Assembly (NCBI GenBank): GCA_016719575.1 | Contig: JADJYV010000013.1 | Location: 1,364,001-1,428,000 of the forward strand | Length of the DNA stretch: 64,000 nucleotides | Reading direction: 5' to 3' | DNA from: Pseudobdellovibrionaceae bacterium | GTDB lineage: Bacteria; Bdellovibrionota; Bdellovibrionia; Bdellovibrionales; Bdellovibrionaceae | Shown: piece after piece, positions 1 to 9,280 of the stretch | Numbering within the stretch: position 1 is the stretch's first letter | Layout of the letters: every line of letters starts with the position of its first letter | The notes under the pieces: generated by a model | What the model was told of the DNA's origin: nothing | What the model saw: only the letters and a program-made list of their open reading frames with translations | The model's database searches: none | Position numbers and translations under genes: made by a program

Positions 1-1851
1 GATGTTTTGATCGTGGATCGAAATGGTTATCCCCTTGAGACCATTCGTACTAAACATGAAAAACGCAGCTTGGACTGGGTGCAATGGTCCGAGGTTTCTC
101 CGGCCTTCCGTGATCTCCTAGTGCGAGTAGAAGATCGGCGTTTTTACTCGCATAATGGCGTTGATTTCCTTGCAATGTCCAAAGCCGCTTGGGAAAAAGT
201 GACGGGACAATCGCAACGTGGCGCAAGCACTCTCACTATGCAACTTGTTGGATTGCTCAAAGAGGGTTCGTTCAGTCGTCGGCGCACCTTATGGAAGAAA
301 TTGAATCAAGTAGTGTCGGCCCTGAAGCTTGATTCCCAATGGACTAAGGAACAAATTCTTGAAGCCTATATCAATCTCGTACCCTTCCGAGGTGAACTGG
401 TTGGATTAAGAGCTGCTAGTCTTGGCTACTTTGGTAGGAATCCCTCGGGGCTCGTACAAGAGGAGGCAGCGCTTCTCGTAGCTCTGTTGCGATCGCCGAA
501 CTCTGCGCCTGAATTGGTGGCAAAGCGTACTTGTTATATTCTCAATCTGGAAAAATGCGATTCGATACAAAATCTGGTGCAACAAACACTGTCTAAACCC
601 TACCGTCTAGCACGGCCGAGAGAGCTTGTCCCAGTGCTATCAAAAAACTTCACAAAAGATGATTCAAACTCAAGTGTCATACAAACTACACTCGACTATC
701 GCATACAAGAACTTGCGCTAAGAGCTTTGCGTGAACAACTGCGTGCGTTGAAAAACCAAAATGTGAATGACGGTGCGGTTCTGGTCATGGAAACTCAAAC
801 GGGCCGAGTTATGGCCTATGTTGCCAACGCTGGCACTGGTGTCGCCTCGGCTGTACAAATCGACGGAATTCAAACCAGGCGACAGGCCGGATCAACAATG
901 AAGCCTTTTGTTTTTGCAACGGCTTTTGATTGGCGACTACTGGATCCAGGGTCACTCCTGGAAGATTCTCCCGCCGACATTTCAATTTCTCAAGGTCGTG
1001 TTTACCATCCAAAAAATTACGATCATATTTTTAGAGGACTCGTCAGCGTTGGCGATGCACTCGGATCAAGTATGAATGTTCCTGCAGTTCGAGCTCTTCA
1101 ACTGGTCGGTGAATCGCGTGTATTGGACCGGTTGCGTTCTTTAGGATTTGAGCAACTACAAGAAGACGAATATTACGGCCCAAGCCTTGCGTTAGGCGCA
1201 ATAGATGTAACTCTATGGGAACTAACCCAAGGATACCGTCAGTTTGCGATCGAGGGCTCAACATTTTCTAGCCCAACTCGGCTTTCGATCTTCAATATCC
1301 TCGCGTCTTCCGAACATCGTCGTTTTACATTCGGAATGGACAGCCTGTTAAAGCTTCCCTTTCCGGCTGCTGTGAAAACAGGAACCAGCAAGGACATGAG
1401 AGACAACTGGTGCCTCGGCTGGACCCCTGAGTACACGGTCGGAGTTTGGGTTGGAAATTTTAACGGCGAACCCATGTGGAATGTGAGCGGTATAAGTGGC
1501 GCCGCACCCATTTGGCGAAATCTGATGTTGGCTCTACATCCCAATCCGGGAGGCACACTTGCCAAGTACGAGCCACCTGCGGCGCCACTTCCAAGTCGCA
1601 CAATCAGTCGTATTCGATACCCTGCCCCCGACATGTTGGTCGGACTTGATCCCGACATACCATTGCCTCTACAAAAGTTACCAATTGAAATCGAAAATCC
1701 TCAGCGCGGCCACAAGCTCTATTTGAATGACCGACTCTTGAGCAAAGCACAGGAAACAACACTTTGGCCCCTTCAGCGAGGAAAGTACCGGGTTGAGTTG
1801 AAAACGGCTTCTGGCCAGTCGGTTGACTCGGTGAAGTTCGAGGTGCGGTGA
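1..1851 (+). CDS. pbpC: Penicillin-binding protein 1C, 5' end outside the window
   Basis: Bifunctional peptidoglycan glycosyltransferase/transpeptidase of the inner membrane. The frame is open to base 1 and the cytoplasmic/TM start is missing, so the gene begins upstream; the TTG at position 7 is internal. The glycosyltransferase domain shows EDRRFYSHNGVD, RGASTLTMQL and KEQILEAYIN. The transpeptidase domain shows the serine motif STMK (in RRQAGSTMKPF), SSMN and KTGTS. The last ~90 residues resemble the PBP1C C-terminal domain (BiPBP_C). PBP1C rather than PBP1A/1B fits the short form and this tail. It ends at TGA 1849-1851. High confidence in family, moderate in subclass. Confidence 0.9.
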   Translation, partial: DVLIVDRNGYPLETIRTKHEKRSLDWVQWSEVSPAFRDLLVRVEDRRFYSHNGVDFLAMSKAAWEKVTGQSQRGASTLTMQLVGLLKEGSFSRRRTLWKKLNQVVSALKLDSQWTKEQILEAYINLVPFRGELVGLRAASLGYFGRNPSGLVQEEAALLVALLRSPNSAPELVAKRTCYILNLEKCDSIQNLVQQTLSKPYRLARPRELVPVLSKNFTKDDSNSSVIQTTLDYRIQELALRALREQLRALKNQNVNDGAVLVMETQTGRVMAYVANAGTGVASAVQIDGIQTRRQAGSTMKPFVFATAFDWRLLDPGSLLEDSPADISISQGRVYHPKNYDHIFRGLVSVGDALGSSMNVPAVRALQLVGESRVLDRLRSLGFEQLQEDEYYGPSLALGAIDVTLWELTQGYRQFAIEGSTFSSPTRLSIFNILASSEHRRFTFGMDSLLKLPFPAAVKTGTSKDMRDNWCLGWTPEYTVGVWVGNFNGEPMWNVSGISGAAPIWRNLMLALHPNPGGTLAKYEPPAAPLPSRTISRIRYPAPDMLVGLDPDIPLPLQKLPIEIENPQRGHKLYLNDRLLSKAQETTLWPLQRGKYRVELKTASGQSVDSVKFEVR

Positions 1852-1877
1852 ATGCAGAGAAAATGCTAAGATGACAT

Positions 1878-2303
1878 TTAAGAGATAAATAAATCTTTAT
1901 TTTCATTCGTCGGAATTAAACAAGCATCCCTCTTTCCAAATAAACGGTACCGATTGCGAGCAATAAAATCGTACAATGAGTTCAAAATAAAGAGCGGAAA
2001 AACACTCAGAAACAACGCCGCGAACTTATAGGTACCACCGAGAGCACTCAAAATCTGAATCACCGCCTCCGCTTTTTCATACAGATAACCTTGGTTCAAA
2101 AACACAACGCTCTCGCCAGAATTCGTGTAACGTGAATCTAAAAATCTCTTCGCGTACTCTCCTTGGAGAGAGGAGTATTTAAGAATTCTCCTCTTGTCGA
2201 TCTTAAGTAAAATGGAAATCGCCCCATTGCACAAGACACAAAGTCCATCGAAGAAAACAACCCTGGGGTCAGTAGTCACATTCACCCCACCCGTATCATT
2301 CAT
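1878..2303 (-). CDS. DCC-family thiol-disulfide oxidoreductase
   Basis: 141 residues. The N-terminus has the family signature FFDGLCVLCNGA with its DxxCxxC motif, followed by the conserved body including YSSLQGEYAKRF and the C-terminal IARNRYRLFG. Members (DUF393, YuxK-like) are small thioredoxin-like proteins of uncertain substrate. Its ATG overlaps by four bases (ATGA) the stop of a 29-codon upstream reading frame (2300-2389), so translation may be coupled. Confidence 0.85.
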   Translation of the reverse strand: MNDTGGVNVTTDPRVVFFDGLCVLCNGAISILLKIDKRRILKYSSLQGEYAKRFLDSRYTNSGESVVFLNQGYLYEKAEAVIQILSALGGTYKFAALFLSVFPLFILNSLYDFIARNRYRLFGKRDACLIPTNENKDLFIS

Positions 2304-2389
2304 GAAATCTCCTGAAACTCCCTTAGTGGTATTTGATGGACAACAAGGCCAGCGCCCAAGTTCCAGCTTTTAAATGAACACTCAATCAT
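2300..2389 (-). CDS. 29-residue small ORF coupled to the DCC gene
   Basis: Starts ATG at 2389 with GAGGA about 10 bases upstream and ends in a TGA overlapping the DCC start codon. The peptide contains SFKSWNLGAGLVVHQIPL. A second ORF at 9154-9237 encodes SLKSWNLSDDFVVHQIPL in the same place of its frame, so the two are paralogous. Function unknown; it could be a leader peptide, a small protein, or the N-terminal stub of a larger lost gene. No hydrophobic segment is visible. Confidence 0.45.
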   Translation of the reverse strand: MIECSFKSWNLGAGLVVHQIPLREFQEIS

Positions 2390-2636
2390 AACGACTCGTC
2401 CTCTTTTTTTGCAACTTTAATTTTGGGTTATTCTACCGCCTTTGTCTTATCAAAAGCCAGAGTTGTCAGACGACTTGGCACTCAAATTCCTCAGCCAGTG
2501 GCGTTTGCACCGTCATCAGTTTGCGAAGAACTCGGGGGCGTAATTGTAAATCAATCACAAAAATGCGTCCTGACGGCCAAAAGACACTCAATTGTTTTAT
2601 TTGCAGTTAATTTAGAAAAGATGGCCAAAAGATCCA
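2390..2636. other. Intergenic stretch without a supported gene
   Basis: Lies between the divergent small ORF/DCC unit and the end of the broken nucleotidyltransferase. A 74-codon plus-strand frame (2423-2647) has no ribosome binding site and no recognisable protein features, so I do not call it. Confidence 0.4.
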
Positions 2637-3359
2637 CTAGGAGTTAAGCGCTTCGGTCAGCACAAGCTTTTCGCGAAAAACAGTCCGAAAATATTTGTTC
2701 AATTCAGACATGTTTTGACCATGGTCAGGAAGGGCAACAACTGACGTTTTAATTCTTTCAATCTCTTCAACCAAAAACGCTTCGAGAGCTTTATCAGCAG
2801 GTCCCACACCCAATTCTCCTCCCAATTTTTTATCGATAATCAAAGCATCAATAGTTTTCTTGATAAGGTGACCTTCCAAAGCAGGAAGAGTCTTATCGAT
2901 TTCCGTAGGAGGAAAGCCAATAAACTGTTCAATCCACCTGCACGCTAGAATGGGGCGAATCACGTAAAGATATTTTTTTCGTTTAAACTCGTTTCGATTC
3001 AAAAGGTACTGACGTAGGTTACCCTCTGCCATATGTAAGTAGTGGTAGACGGATGCCTTTTGAGATTAGAACTTCTCCGAAAGTTGCAATAGCTCAGCCG
3101 CAACCTTTTTTTCCTGCTGATAAATAATCGGAGAGCGGAGCCATTCAAAAAGCGGCGGATTGGATTTAAGCAAAAGATCCAAAGCCTTTTTCAAATCCCA
3201 ACCCGATATTTCAAGATCATCGCTGATTGGAATATTGATCGCGCCCCGGCTTTCAATGTCTACAAACTCATCCTGAACTGTCCAATACCATTCCGGCTTG
3301 TGCATATAGATAAATCGAACATCGTAGTCGCTAAAGGTGTTCGCAAAGGAAAGGAATTC
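2637..3359 (-). pseudogene. RlaP-type nucleotidyltransferase (COG3541), truncated and with in-frame stop
   Basis: The minus strand encodes two segments in one frame. The first has the pol-beta nucleotidyltransferase core FSDYDVRFIY, then LEISGWDLKKALDLL and NPPLFEWLRSPIIY. The second starts SQKASVYHYLHMAEGN and has RPILACRWIEQF. They are split by a TAA at 3066-3068 where the family reads through. The family N-terminus (about 35 residues including the start) is absent: upstream the frame meets a stop at 3360-3362, next to the LysR gene. Both lesions argue for a pseudogene. Members are predicted nucleotidyltransferases, some linked to RNA ligases. Confidence 0.8.
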
Positions 3360-3381
3360 TTATTAAGTAGAACAACAACGA

Positions 3382-4227
3382 TCACAATTTAAAAGAGGCG
3401 AGCCCTATTAGCTCCTTAGCTGCTTTCGAACTCATAACTTCTTTTCTGTATGCTAAAAATATTTCGTCGGGTCTTACGGGCAGACTCTTATTGTAAAGTT
3501 CTAGATCGTATTGATCTGGCATCGCGACTCTTTCTGGAATTACGCCAACACCCAATCCTTCTGCTACCATCGTTCGGACAACTTCAAGACTAGTTGAATC
3601 TACGATCTTCCAATCTTTAAAGTTGTTTTTATATGTCGAACCGAGAAGTTGCTCAACTTGCTCGCGCTGTCCATCGGCAAAGATTCGCTTGGGAATTTTC
3701 GTTGCCCCCTTTTTACGCCAAAAGGTCACCTTGTCGTCGCCTATTTTTTTGAAGACAAGGTCAGGGTGCTTAAATGGATTAACGATAAAGCCAATGTCTA
3801 CCTCAAAAGCGACAATTTTTTCAGTGATCCGGCGTGAAAAATCATGAACAAATCGAATGGAAAGATTGGGGCATTCGATATCAATTTTTTTAATCAGCGG
3901 TGGCGCCACATAGGCAGCGACACTTTGATGGCACCCAATAGTAAAAACGCCCTCCAGTTCGGTTGTGCTTTTTGCAATGTCGATTTTTATTTCGTTCCAG
4001 CAGTCATTCAGATTTTTTACGCTTGTATAAAATTGCGCTGCGACTTTAGTTGGTTGCACACCTTGCTTCGTCCGATGAAATAGAGGCGCCCCAACCTTGA
4101 GCTCAATATTTTTAATTGCCTGGGTTAAAGTAGGTTGAGTGACGCCAAGCCGAAGAGCAGCGCGCGTTATGTGTTTGCTCTGATAGACCTCGATAAAATA
4201 CTTAATCTCTGTGGAAGTTGGTATCAT
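3382..4227 (-). CDS. LysR-family transcriptional regulator
   Basis: 281 residues. The N-terminal winged helix-turn-helix is typical: FIEVYQSKHITRAALRLGVTQPTLTQAIKNIE. It is followed by a LysR substrate-binding domain (GVFTIGCHQSV to EGLGVGVIPERV). It is divergent from the decayed gene at 4313-4889; the AT-rich 85-bp gap between them is a likely shared promoter. Target and inducer unknown. Confidence 0.9.
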   Translation of the reverse strand: MIPTSTEIKYFIEVYQSKHITRAALRLGVTQPTLTQAIKNIELKVGAPLFHRTKQGVQPTKVAAQFYTSVKNLNDCWNEIKIDIAKSTTELEGVFTIGCHQSVAAYVAPPLIKKIDIECPNLSIRFVHDFSRRITEKIVAFEVDIGFIVNPFKHPDLVFKKIGDDKVTFWRKKGATKIPKRIFADGQREQVEQLLGSTYKNNFKDWKIVDSTSLEVVRTMVAEGLGVGVIPERVAMPDQYDLELYNKSLPVRPDEIFLAYRKEVMSSKAAKELIGLASFKL

Positions 4228-4312
4228 AGGTGATTACCTATCATAGGATTGATAATTTTCAATTATATTTAATGATAAAAACTCAGTATCTAATTAATCC
4301 AAGGAGGTACCT

Positions 4313-4889
4313 ATGAAAACAAGTTTAATAAAAGAAATTCTTCAAAAAAAGTCCCAGACTGACAAATGTTTTGGGAAATGTTGCGCCATATTTTAATTCC
4401 GACGGCGGCCATTGCGGCCGCCCATTTTTAAATGAGGAGAAAGCCGTGCTGTGTACATTGAATGAAATCCTAGGGTATAACAATCAGCCCATTTTAAATC
4501 GTTTCAAAAAGGAGTATCCAGAAAAAATCCGACCGCGCCGAAGATATCTTTAATGATTTGTTACGGTTCTTTTGGGGTACAAAAGCACCTCATCGCGAGG
4601 CGAAGATCCGAACAGCGAAGAACTAAAATTCTTTTTCATTATGGACAACGACATGAGAGAAATCGATCAAATGTGGCATATATTTCTACTTTACACTCGC
4701 GACTATAATGACTTTTGCACAAAGTATTTCGGTGAGTTCTTGCATCATCAACCGGATTTAGTGCCGCTCTTCGAAAAACAAGGTTTTGAGTTTAAAACCA
4801 ACCTCGAAAGGTTTTTAAAATACTCCTATGACTTATTTGGAGAGGATGTAATTCGTCGGTGGTTTGCGCCCTCACTTATTGCTGAGTAA
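4313..4889 (+). pseudogene. Glycine-rich-domain-like protein remnant with several frameshifts
   Basis: An ATG at 4313 follows AAGGAGG, but the frame ends after 27 codons. Coding sense continues in other frames: LCTLNEILGYNNQPILNRF, then EDIFNDLLRFFWGT, then a 105-codon frame with IDQMWHIFLLYTRDYNDFC and KYFGEFLHH. The MWH...C..YFG..LHH pattern resembles the DUF1399/glycine-rich domain family. At least two or three frameshifts are needed to join the pieces, so it cannot make a full protein by normal decoding. Confidence 0.6.
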
Positions 4890-4980
4890 GCATCATAGAG
4901 TAGAGATGGGGGCAAATCCAATGCTCACCATCTCTACGAAAAAACGCACGACGTAACGTTTTCAAAAAGTAGCCAGGGGT

Positions 4981-5418
4981 TTACATGCACAATACTTGCA
5001 GAAACCCAATTTGAAGGTAGCCAATTTCCCCGCTTGGCATTAGTAAAATATTTAGCGTGCTATTATCTAGCGACTGAGTATTTGTGTATAGGACTAAATC
5101 TCCTGTAGATAAATTGGGGCGACGAGAAGAATTCAATGCAGCCATTATGGCTTTTTGAGTTTCCATCCTAAGACCAGTGAATGCCGAAAGACCGTTAAGA
5201 TAGGCATCGCCCGTAAAAGTTTTAACTTCCTTATTTCCTTCAGCAATCTTTAGTTCATATTTTTGAACTGCTGGATTTTCCCCAGAAAGCGTTAATGAGC
5301 CCTCAGCCGATCCGTCTATTCCACCAAAGATCTCACATTTAAAATTTGGCTCTGCAGCAATAGCAGATTTGGAAAGAAGGCCAATAAAAAGAAAGACAGA
5401 CATTAAAAAGTTGTTCAT
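4981..5418 (-). CDS. Secreted protein of unknown function
   Basis: I place the start at ATG 5418 because GGAG precedes it by 5-6 bases; a TTG four codons earlier lies on top of that site. The first ~22 residues (MNNFLMSVFLFIGLLSKSA, ending AIAAE) are a signal peptide. The mature part is about 120 residues with two cysteines, at its start (FKCEIFGG) and end (QVLCM), which could pair. No family recognised. Confidence 0.7.
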   Translation of the reverse strand: MNNFLMSVFLFIGLLSKSAIAAEPNFKCEIFGGIDGSAEGSLTLSGENPAVQKYELKIAEGNKEVKTFTGDAYLNGLSAFTGLRMETQKAIMAALNSSRRPNLSTGDLVLYTNTQSLDNSTLNILLMPSGEIGYLQIGFLQVLCM

Positions 5419-5430
5419 ATGTATCTCCAA

Positions 5431-5772
5431 CCTAATTTATATAAAATTATGAAACTCGGTCAGGAGACTAACATATAAGTTCACCCTCTCGTTAGAGTAA
5501 AGATTTCAATACCTTCCAAACCGATGTGTGCGAACGTTTTTATAGGCCGTTTCAGGTGTTATTTAACTCGCGGATTACCAGATCTCGAGCTTATCCAACC
5601 CACGATTAGAAGCTTTCTTGCTATAGCAAGATCAACAATTATCATCCCGTCATCACTATTCTTAAGGCTGATGATCTATAACCCTCGATCAGCGCGCTCC
5701 TACATGACTTAATTTTGTTTTGCCTCTGATCGCCGAGAATATTTTGCACAAGGAAATAAGGGGGAAAAGTAA
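5431..5772. other. Gene-free gap of about 340 bp
   Basis: No supported coding region. A 62-codon plus-strand frame (5524-5712) lacks a ribosome binding site and protein-like composition. The right end holds the purine-rich ribosome binding site of the next gene (GGGGAAAAGTAA before ATG 5773). Confidence 0.4.
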
Positions 5773-6018
5773 ATGAAGAAAAACCTGATTCTTTTTCTAT
5801 GTCTAGCATCTTTCAAAATTGCTTCGCTTGCTTCGGAGAGTAATATTGTAATCATTGAAGGAAAGATAAAATCATTTAATAAAGATTTCGTGAATATTAC
5901 TTCTCCCAAAGGAGCTGCAAATGTTCCCAGAAAGTACATTCCTCCGAAAGTTGAATTGAGCTCCGGTGAGAATATCAGAATCCCGTTAACTGAGGAGCAA
6001 GTTGCAATTATAAAGTAG
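5773..6018 (+). CDS. Small secreted protein of unknown function
   Basis: 81 residues with a clear signal peptide (KKNLILFLCLASFKIASLAS). The mature part is about 60 residues, beginning SNIVIIEGKIKSF. It follows a good ribosome binding site. No family recognised; its length and composition suggest a periplasmic or cell-surface small protein. Confidence 0.65.
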   Translation: MKKNLILFLCLASFKIASLASESNIVIIEGKIKSFNKDFVNITSPKGAANVPRKYIPPKVELSSGENIRIPLTEEQVAIIK

Positions 6019-6216
6019 CTTCAGATAAGTCTCGCAACTGCTGTAAAGGTATTAACATTATTCCAATCATTTATTTTGGGACCATGTGATAATGAAACTT
6101 CGACTGCGTTGGCCATGACCATGTTAACTTGTATTCCACCCAGGCCAGCGTTGTTTTCTTCTTGCTAAGTGATAACATTATGTGGAAATCTTCTTGAAAT
6201 ATCACCGGGGGACCTC

Positions 6217-7206
6217 ATGAAGAATTTTATTAAGTCGTTTGTTTTAGTAGTTAGTTGTTTTTGCACTTCTCAGGGATTAGCCGAATGCTTTGTGCCTCAC
6301 TACGATTTTGACTTAAAATTTTCAAAAGATCTCAGCCAAGGTTTTTTCACTGACTACATGGATGTCCACCAGTGGGACATCCAAACTGGCAAAATCATCA
6401 AAAAATTTAAGGGGCGCGCATTAGGCGGGACGTTCCATAGTCCCATTAATGAGCTTTATTTATCGGATACAGACAAGTTTCTTGTTGGCTACACAAGGCC
6501 GTTCTGGGAATTGCCTGGAGTAATTCGTGTTTGGAATACGTCTACAGGCCAAGAAGTTTATCTTAATGAGGCAGTTGAATTTTTTGACATATCATTGGGC
6601 GCTGACCGAATCGCATTTGTTGCTCAAGGAAAAAATCAAACCCAAAAAATAGTTGTATTTGATCTTTCTACGAAAAAAATTGTTTATGAAACTACCCAAT
6701 TAGTGGGAAGACCAACGCTATCGCGAGATGGAAATGCTCTCTTTGTTTTGACTCGCAACTATCGAATCCAAGAGCTAAGAAGAATTGACTTATCAAATCC
6801 AAATAACATTCTAAAATCAAAAATGGAATACGGCAATTTATATGAGATAGATGGACTTCTATATGGCGTTGGGTATGACTTCGTAAAACTTTTCAATTCT
6901 AAGACGTTGGCCACAATTAAAGAAATACCACTGGAGGCCTCGCGGACAGCTAATTCTGACGCATTACAAATTTCTTCTGCAAAAAAATTAATCTTAAACG
7001 GCTCGAATTCTGTTCATTCGCTAGAAGATGGAGAGCATTTATTTAATATTGGGACTTATTATTATGATCCTCTTATCCACGGCCAGTTTTCTGCTGAGGG
7101 AGATAGGCTTGCGGCTTCGTTTAGCAAAGGGAAGGTAAGAATTTTTAATTCAGAGACAGGAGCGCTCATCTCCGAAAGCTGCGCTCCTAGACCAAACCCC
7201 AACTAA
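6217..7206 (+). CDS. Secreted WD40-like beta-propeller protein
   Basis: Start chosen at ATG 6217 (GGGGAC seven bases upstream) rather than an earlier GTG at 6169. Residues 1-22 form a signal peptide (FIKSFVLVVSCFCTSQGLAE). The rest shows repeats of about 40 residues with VxQWDxxTGKxIKKF, IRVWNTSTGQEV and VRIFNSETGAL, typical of WD40/YVTN propeller blades. Probably a periplasmic or surface scaffold. About 330 residues, near a six- or seven-bladed propeller. Confidence 0.75.
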   Translation: MKNFIKSFVLVVSCFCTSQGLAECFVPHYDFDLKFSKDLSQGFFTDYMDVHQWDIQTGKIIKKFKGRALGGTFHSPINELYLSDTDKFLVGYTRPFWELPGVIRVWNTSTGQEVYLNEAVEFFDISLGADRIAFVAQGKNQTQKIVVFDLSTKKIVYETTQLVGRPTLSRDGNALFVLTRNYRIQELRRIDLSNPNNILKSKMEYGNLYEIDGLLYGVGYDFVKLFNSKTLATIKEIPLEASRTANSDALQISSAKKLILNGSNSVHSLEDGEHLFNIGTYYYDPLIHGQFSAEGDRLAASFSKGKVRIFNSETGALISESCAPRPNPN

Positions 7207-7323
7207 AAGCCTGATAGGATTTGACCCGACACATCCATTTCCTACTGACTCCTTCGTAGACTGGTTGCCTTGAGCCGGGCAATCCGGATGGCGTTGTTAT
7301 ATTAAATGATGGAGAGCTGCCGA

Positions 7324-8565
7324 CTACAGTTCACATTTGCGATGTGCCCGCAGTAGAGATCTAATTTCGGGCAATTCCATTGTCGTCGGAGGGAACGCAC
7401 ATTTTGGCGTCTGCCCAGTTAGCTTCATGTTGGCTAGCCGGTCTTTTAGACTTGCAAGATCTCCGCGCCCCATTTCCCAGATCGATTCGAATTCTGCGGT
7501 GAACACAGTCGCCATGGATTTTCCAAGGGCACCGTTGAATTCAACTAGATTTTCGATGTGATTCTTCTCTGCAGATTCGGACCAGTTGAAGGAACCCGTC
7601 ATCACACTTTCGCCGTCAACAATTAAAAACTTGTTGTGCATTTGGTGAGATAGAAACTCGCTAGGCTTAAGGTTATAAAACTTCACTCGCAATTTGATAC
7701 CTGGCTTATTGAGATAGATCGCCCGATTTGAAAGATCACGGTAATCGTCCTGGCCAATGACGATTCGAATATGCACACCGCGGTCCGCAGCTGCCGAGAT
7801 GGCGTCAAGGATTGGGATAAGACGGATCCGGGTCGACGCAATATCAATAGTTGATTTAGCACTTTCTATGGCTCGTACAACTTGGTCAGTAAGAAGTGGG
7901 TGTTTCTTATCAGTTCGAAGGCGGCGTGGCGTGTTGAAGTGAATTTCAAGTTCTGCTTGATCGCGGAATTTAGCTTCTCGCTCAAGCAATTGCAGGTCCT
8001 TACCAAAGGGCTTCGAATTTTGCCAAAGCAAATTAAACTCGGTCTGAAAGCGATCGCTGGCTTCTCCTTCTCTGTCAAAGAACATAATGTTCTCATTGTA
8101 TCTCCGATAAGAGCCTAGCGACCAATTGGCGCTTCCTGAAATCACTCGTTCATTTACAAGTCCAGTATCGATGGCGGCAAATTTGTGGTGCACTTTCACA
8201 CTTCGACCAAGGTACCTAGCATCAATCCCGAGGTCTTCGAGCGCCTGCATTTTCACCGCATTTTCAGCGTCGGTTCCAAAGCCCTCGAACAAGACTCGAA
8301 TCTGAAGTTCTCTTTTTTCAATTCGTGTGCGAACAGTCTCTGACTTTAGCATCTTAATGACCGGCGACCCATCGGACGTATCCATGTTATACATTGCGAT
8401 GTCGACTTGCTGTTGGGCCTCTTCAATCCAAGTGGCGATTTTTTCAAGCGTGGGATCATGAGGATGAAACAGAACTTCCACTTTAGCGTTAGCCATTGAG
8501 CTAAATGCGAGTCCAACAAATACAAGTAGCGTTTGATTAAGAAATCGTAATTTTTGTGACTTCAT
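7324..8565 (-). CDS. Secreted phospholipase D family protein
   Basis: 413 residues with a signal peptide ending near SSMANA. Two HKD motifs are visible: VHHKFAAIDTG followed by SGSANWS, and MHNKFLIVDGE followed by TGSFNWS. Both have the HxK(x)4D(x)6GSxN pattern, so the catalytic dyad looks intact. Families with this layout include phospholipases and PLD-type endonucleases; the substrate is not deducible. A second PLD protein lies at 27454-29610. Confidence 0.88.
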   Translation of the reverse strand: MKSQKLRFLNQTLLVFVGLAFSSMANAKVEVLFHPHDPTLEKIATWIEEAQQQVDIAMYNMDTSDGSPVIKMLKSETVRTRIEKRELQIRVLFEGFGTDAENAVKMQALEDLGIDARYLGRSVKVHHKFAAIDTGLVNERVISGSANWSLGSYRRYNENIMFFDREGEASDRFQTEFNLLWQNSKPFGKDLQLLEREAKFRDQAELEIHFNTPRRLRTDKKHPLLTDQVVRAIESAKSTIDIASTRIRLIPILDAISAAADRGVHIRIVIGQDDYRDLSNRAIYLNKPGIKLRVKFYNLKPSEFLSHQMHNKFLIVDGESVMTGSFNWSESAEKNHIENLVEFNGALGKSMATVFTAEFESIWEMGRGDLASLKDRLANMKLTGQTPKCAFPPTTMELPEIRSLLRAHRKCEL

Positions 8566-9153
8566 GATTGGCCCCTTCGGATTGAAGGAGTCTTTAGCGC
8601 AGATCGGCCATTAATGCGAATGACTTTTTAGACTAATATTATTCATTCCCTGCATACTAGAAATTTACGAGCGCTTGGCCAGCTTGCCGTTCAAAAAGTA
8701 TTCAATGGTTTTAGCCAACTCGCCAGTGATGTAATCCTTACATATTGACGCGGAGTTCTTCGCATCTTAGGTTGTGCAGGTTCAAAAAGATTACGGTGAA
8801 AACATGAATAAAGTTATCGTTATTTTAACGAAGACTCTTTGCAAACAATTCGCCTAGTTGTTTCAAAAAATGCTCACTCAATAGTTGGAGGCTTAAGTGT
8901 GCTTCAAGACGGTCGTGGAGAGTTTATGCAGGATGGTCTTTTATGCTACGAGAAAGACTCAATTACATTTGATAAAAAATAGCCCCCTTCTATTTTTGTT
9001 GCACAATTTTCGACGAGAGATCTAGGTTCTCCACAGGGAACCAAGACAACACCGCAGTATCCACTTGTGCAACAGTCGCCACATTTTGTACAAATCAACG
9101 ATCTGAATCAGGGAAATATGGGGCAATTCCGGGAGCTATGAAATCGCAAAGAC
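8566..9153. other. Intergenic region with decayed coding fragments
   Basis: No intact gene. On the minus strand around 8665-8770 a short open stretch ends in ELAKTIEYFLNGKLAKRS followed by a stop, the look of a C-terminal fragment. A related tail (IIEYFVRTRQAK, stop) lies near 14.58 kb. The parent protein is not recognised. Confidence 0.35.
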
Positions 9154-9237
9154 TCAAGGTTGAGACTCTTTTAGTGGTATTTGATGGACGACAAAGTCAT
9201 CACTCAAGTTCCAGCTTTTCAACGAATACTCAATCAT
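9154..9237 (-). CDS. 27-residue small ORF, paralog of 2300-2389
   Basis: ATG 9237 is preceded by AAAGGA at 7-12 bases. The peptide contains SLKSWNLSDDFVVHQIPL and matches the small ORF next to the DCC gene over about 23 residues; the DNA also matches over roughly 85 bp. Here no gene follows directly, so coupling is not available. Either a duplicated small gene or two stubs of a lost gene. Confidence 0.4.
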   Translation of the reverse strand: MIEYSLKSWNLSDDFVVHQIPLKESQP

Positions 9238-9280
9238 GATGATTCCTTTCGTCGGAGAGTCAGTTCTCCTTTTTTCAAAT

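Noticed and set aside
2423..2647. A 74-codon plus-strand gene
   Set aside because: No ribosome binding site, TTG start, no protein-like pattern.
5524..5712. A 62-codon plus-strand gene
   Set aside because: Composition not coding-like and no ribosome binding site.
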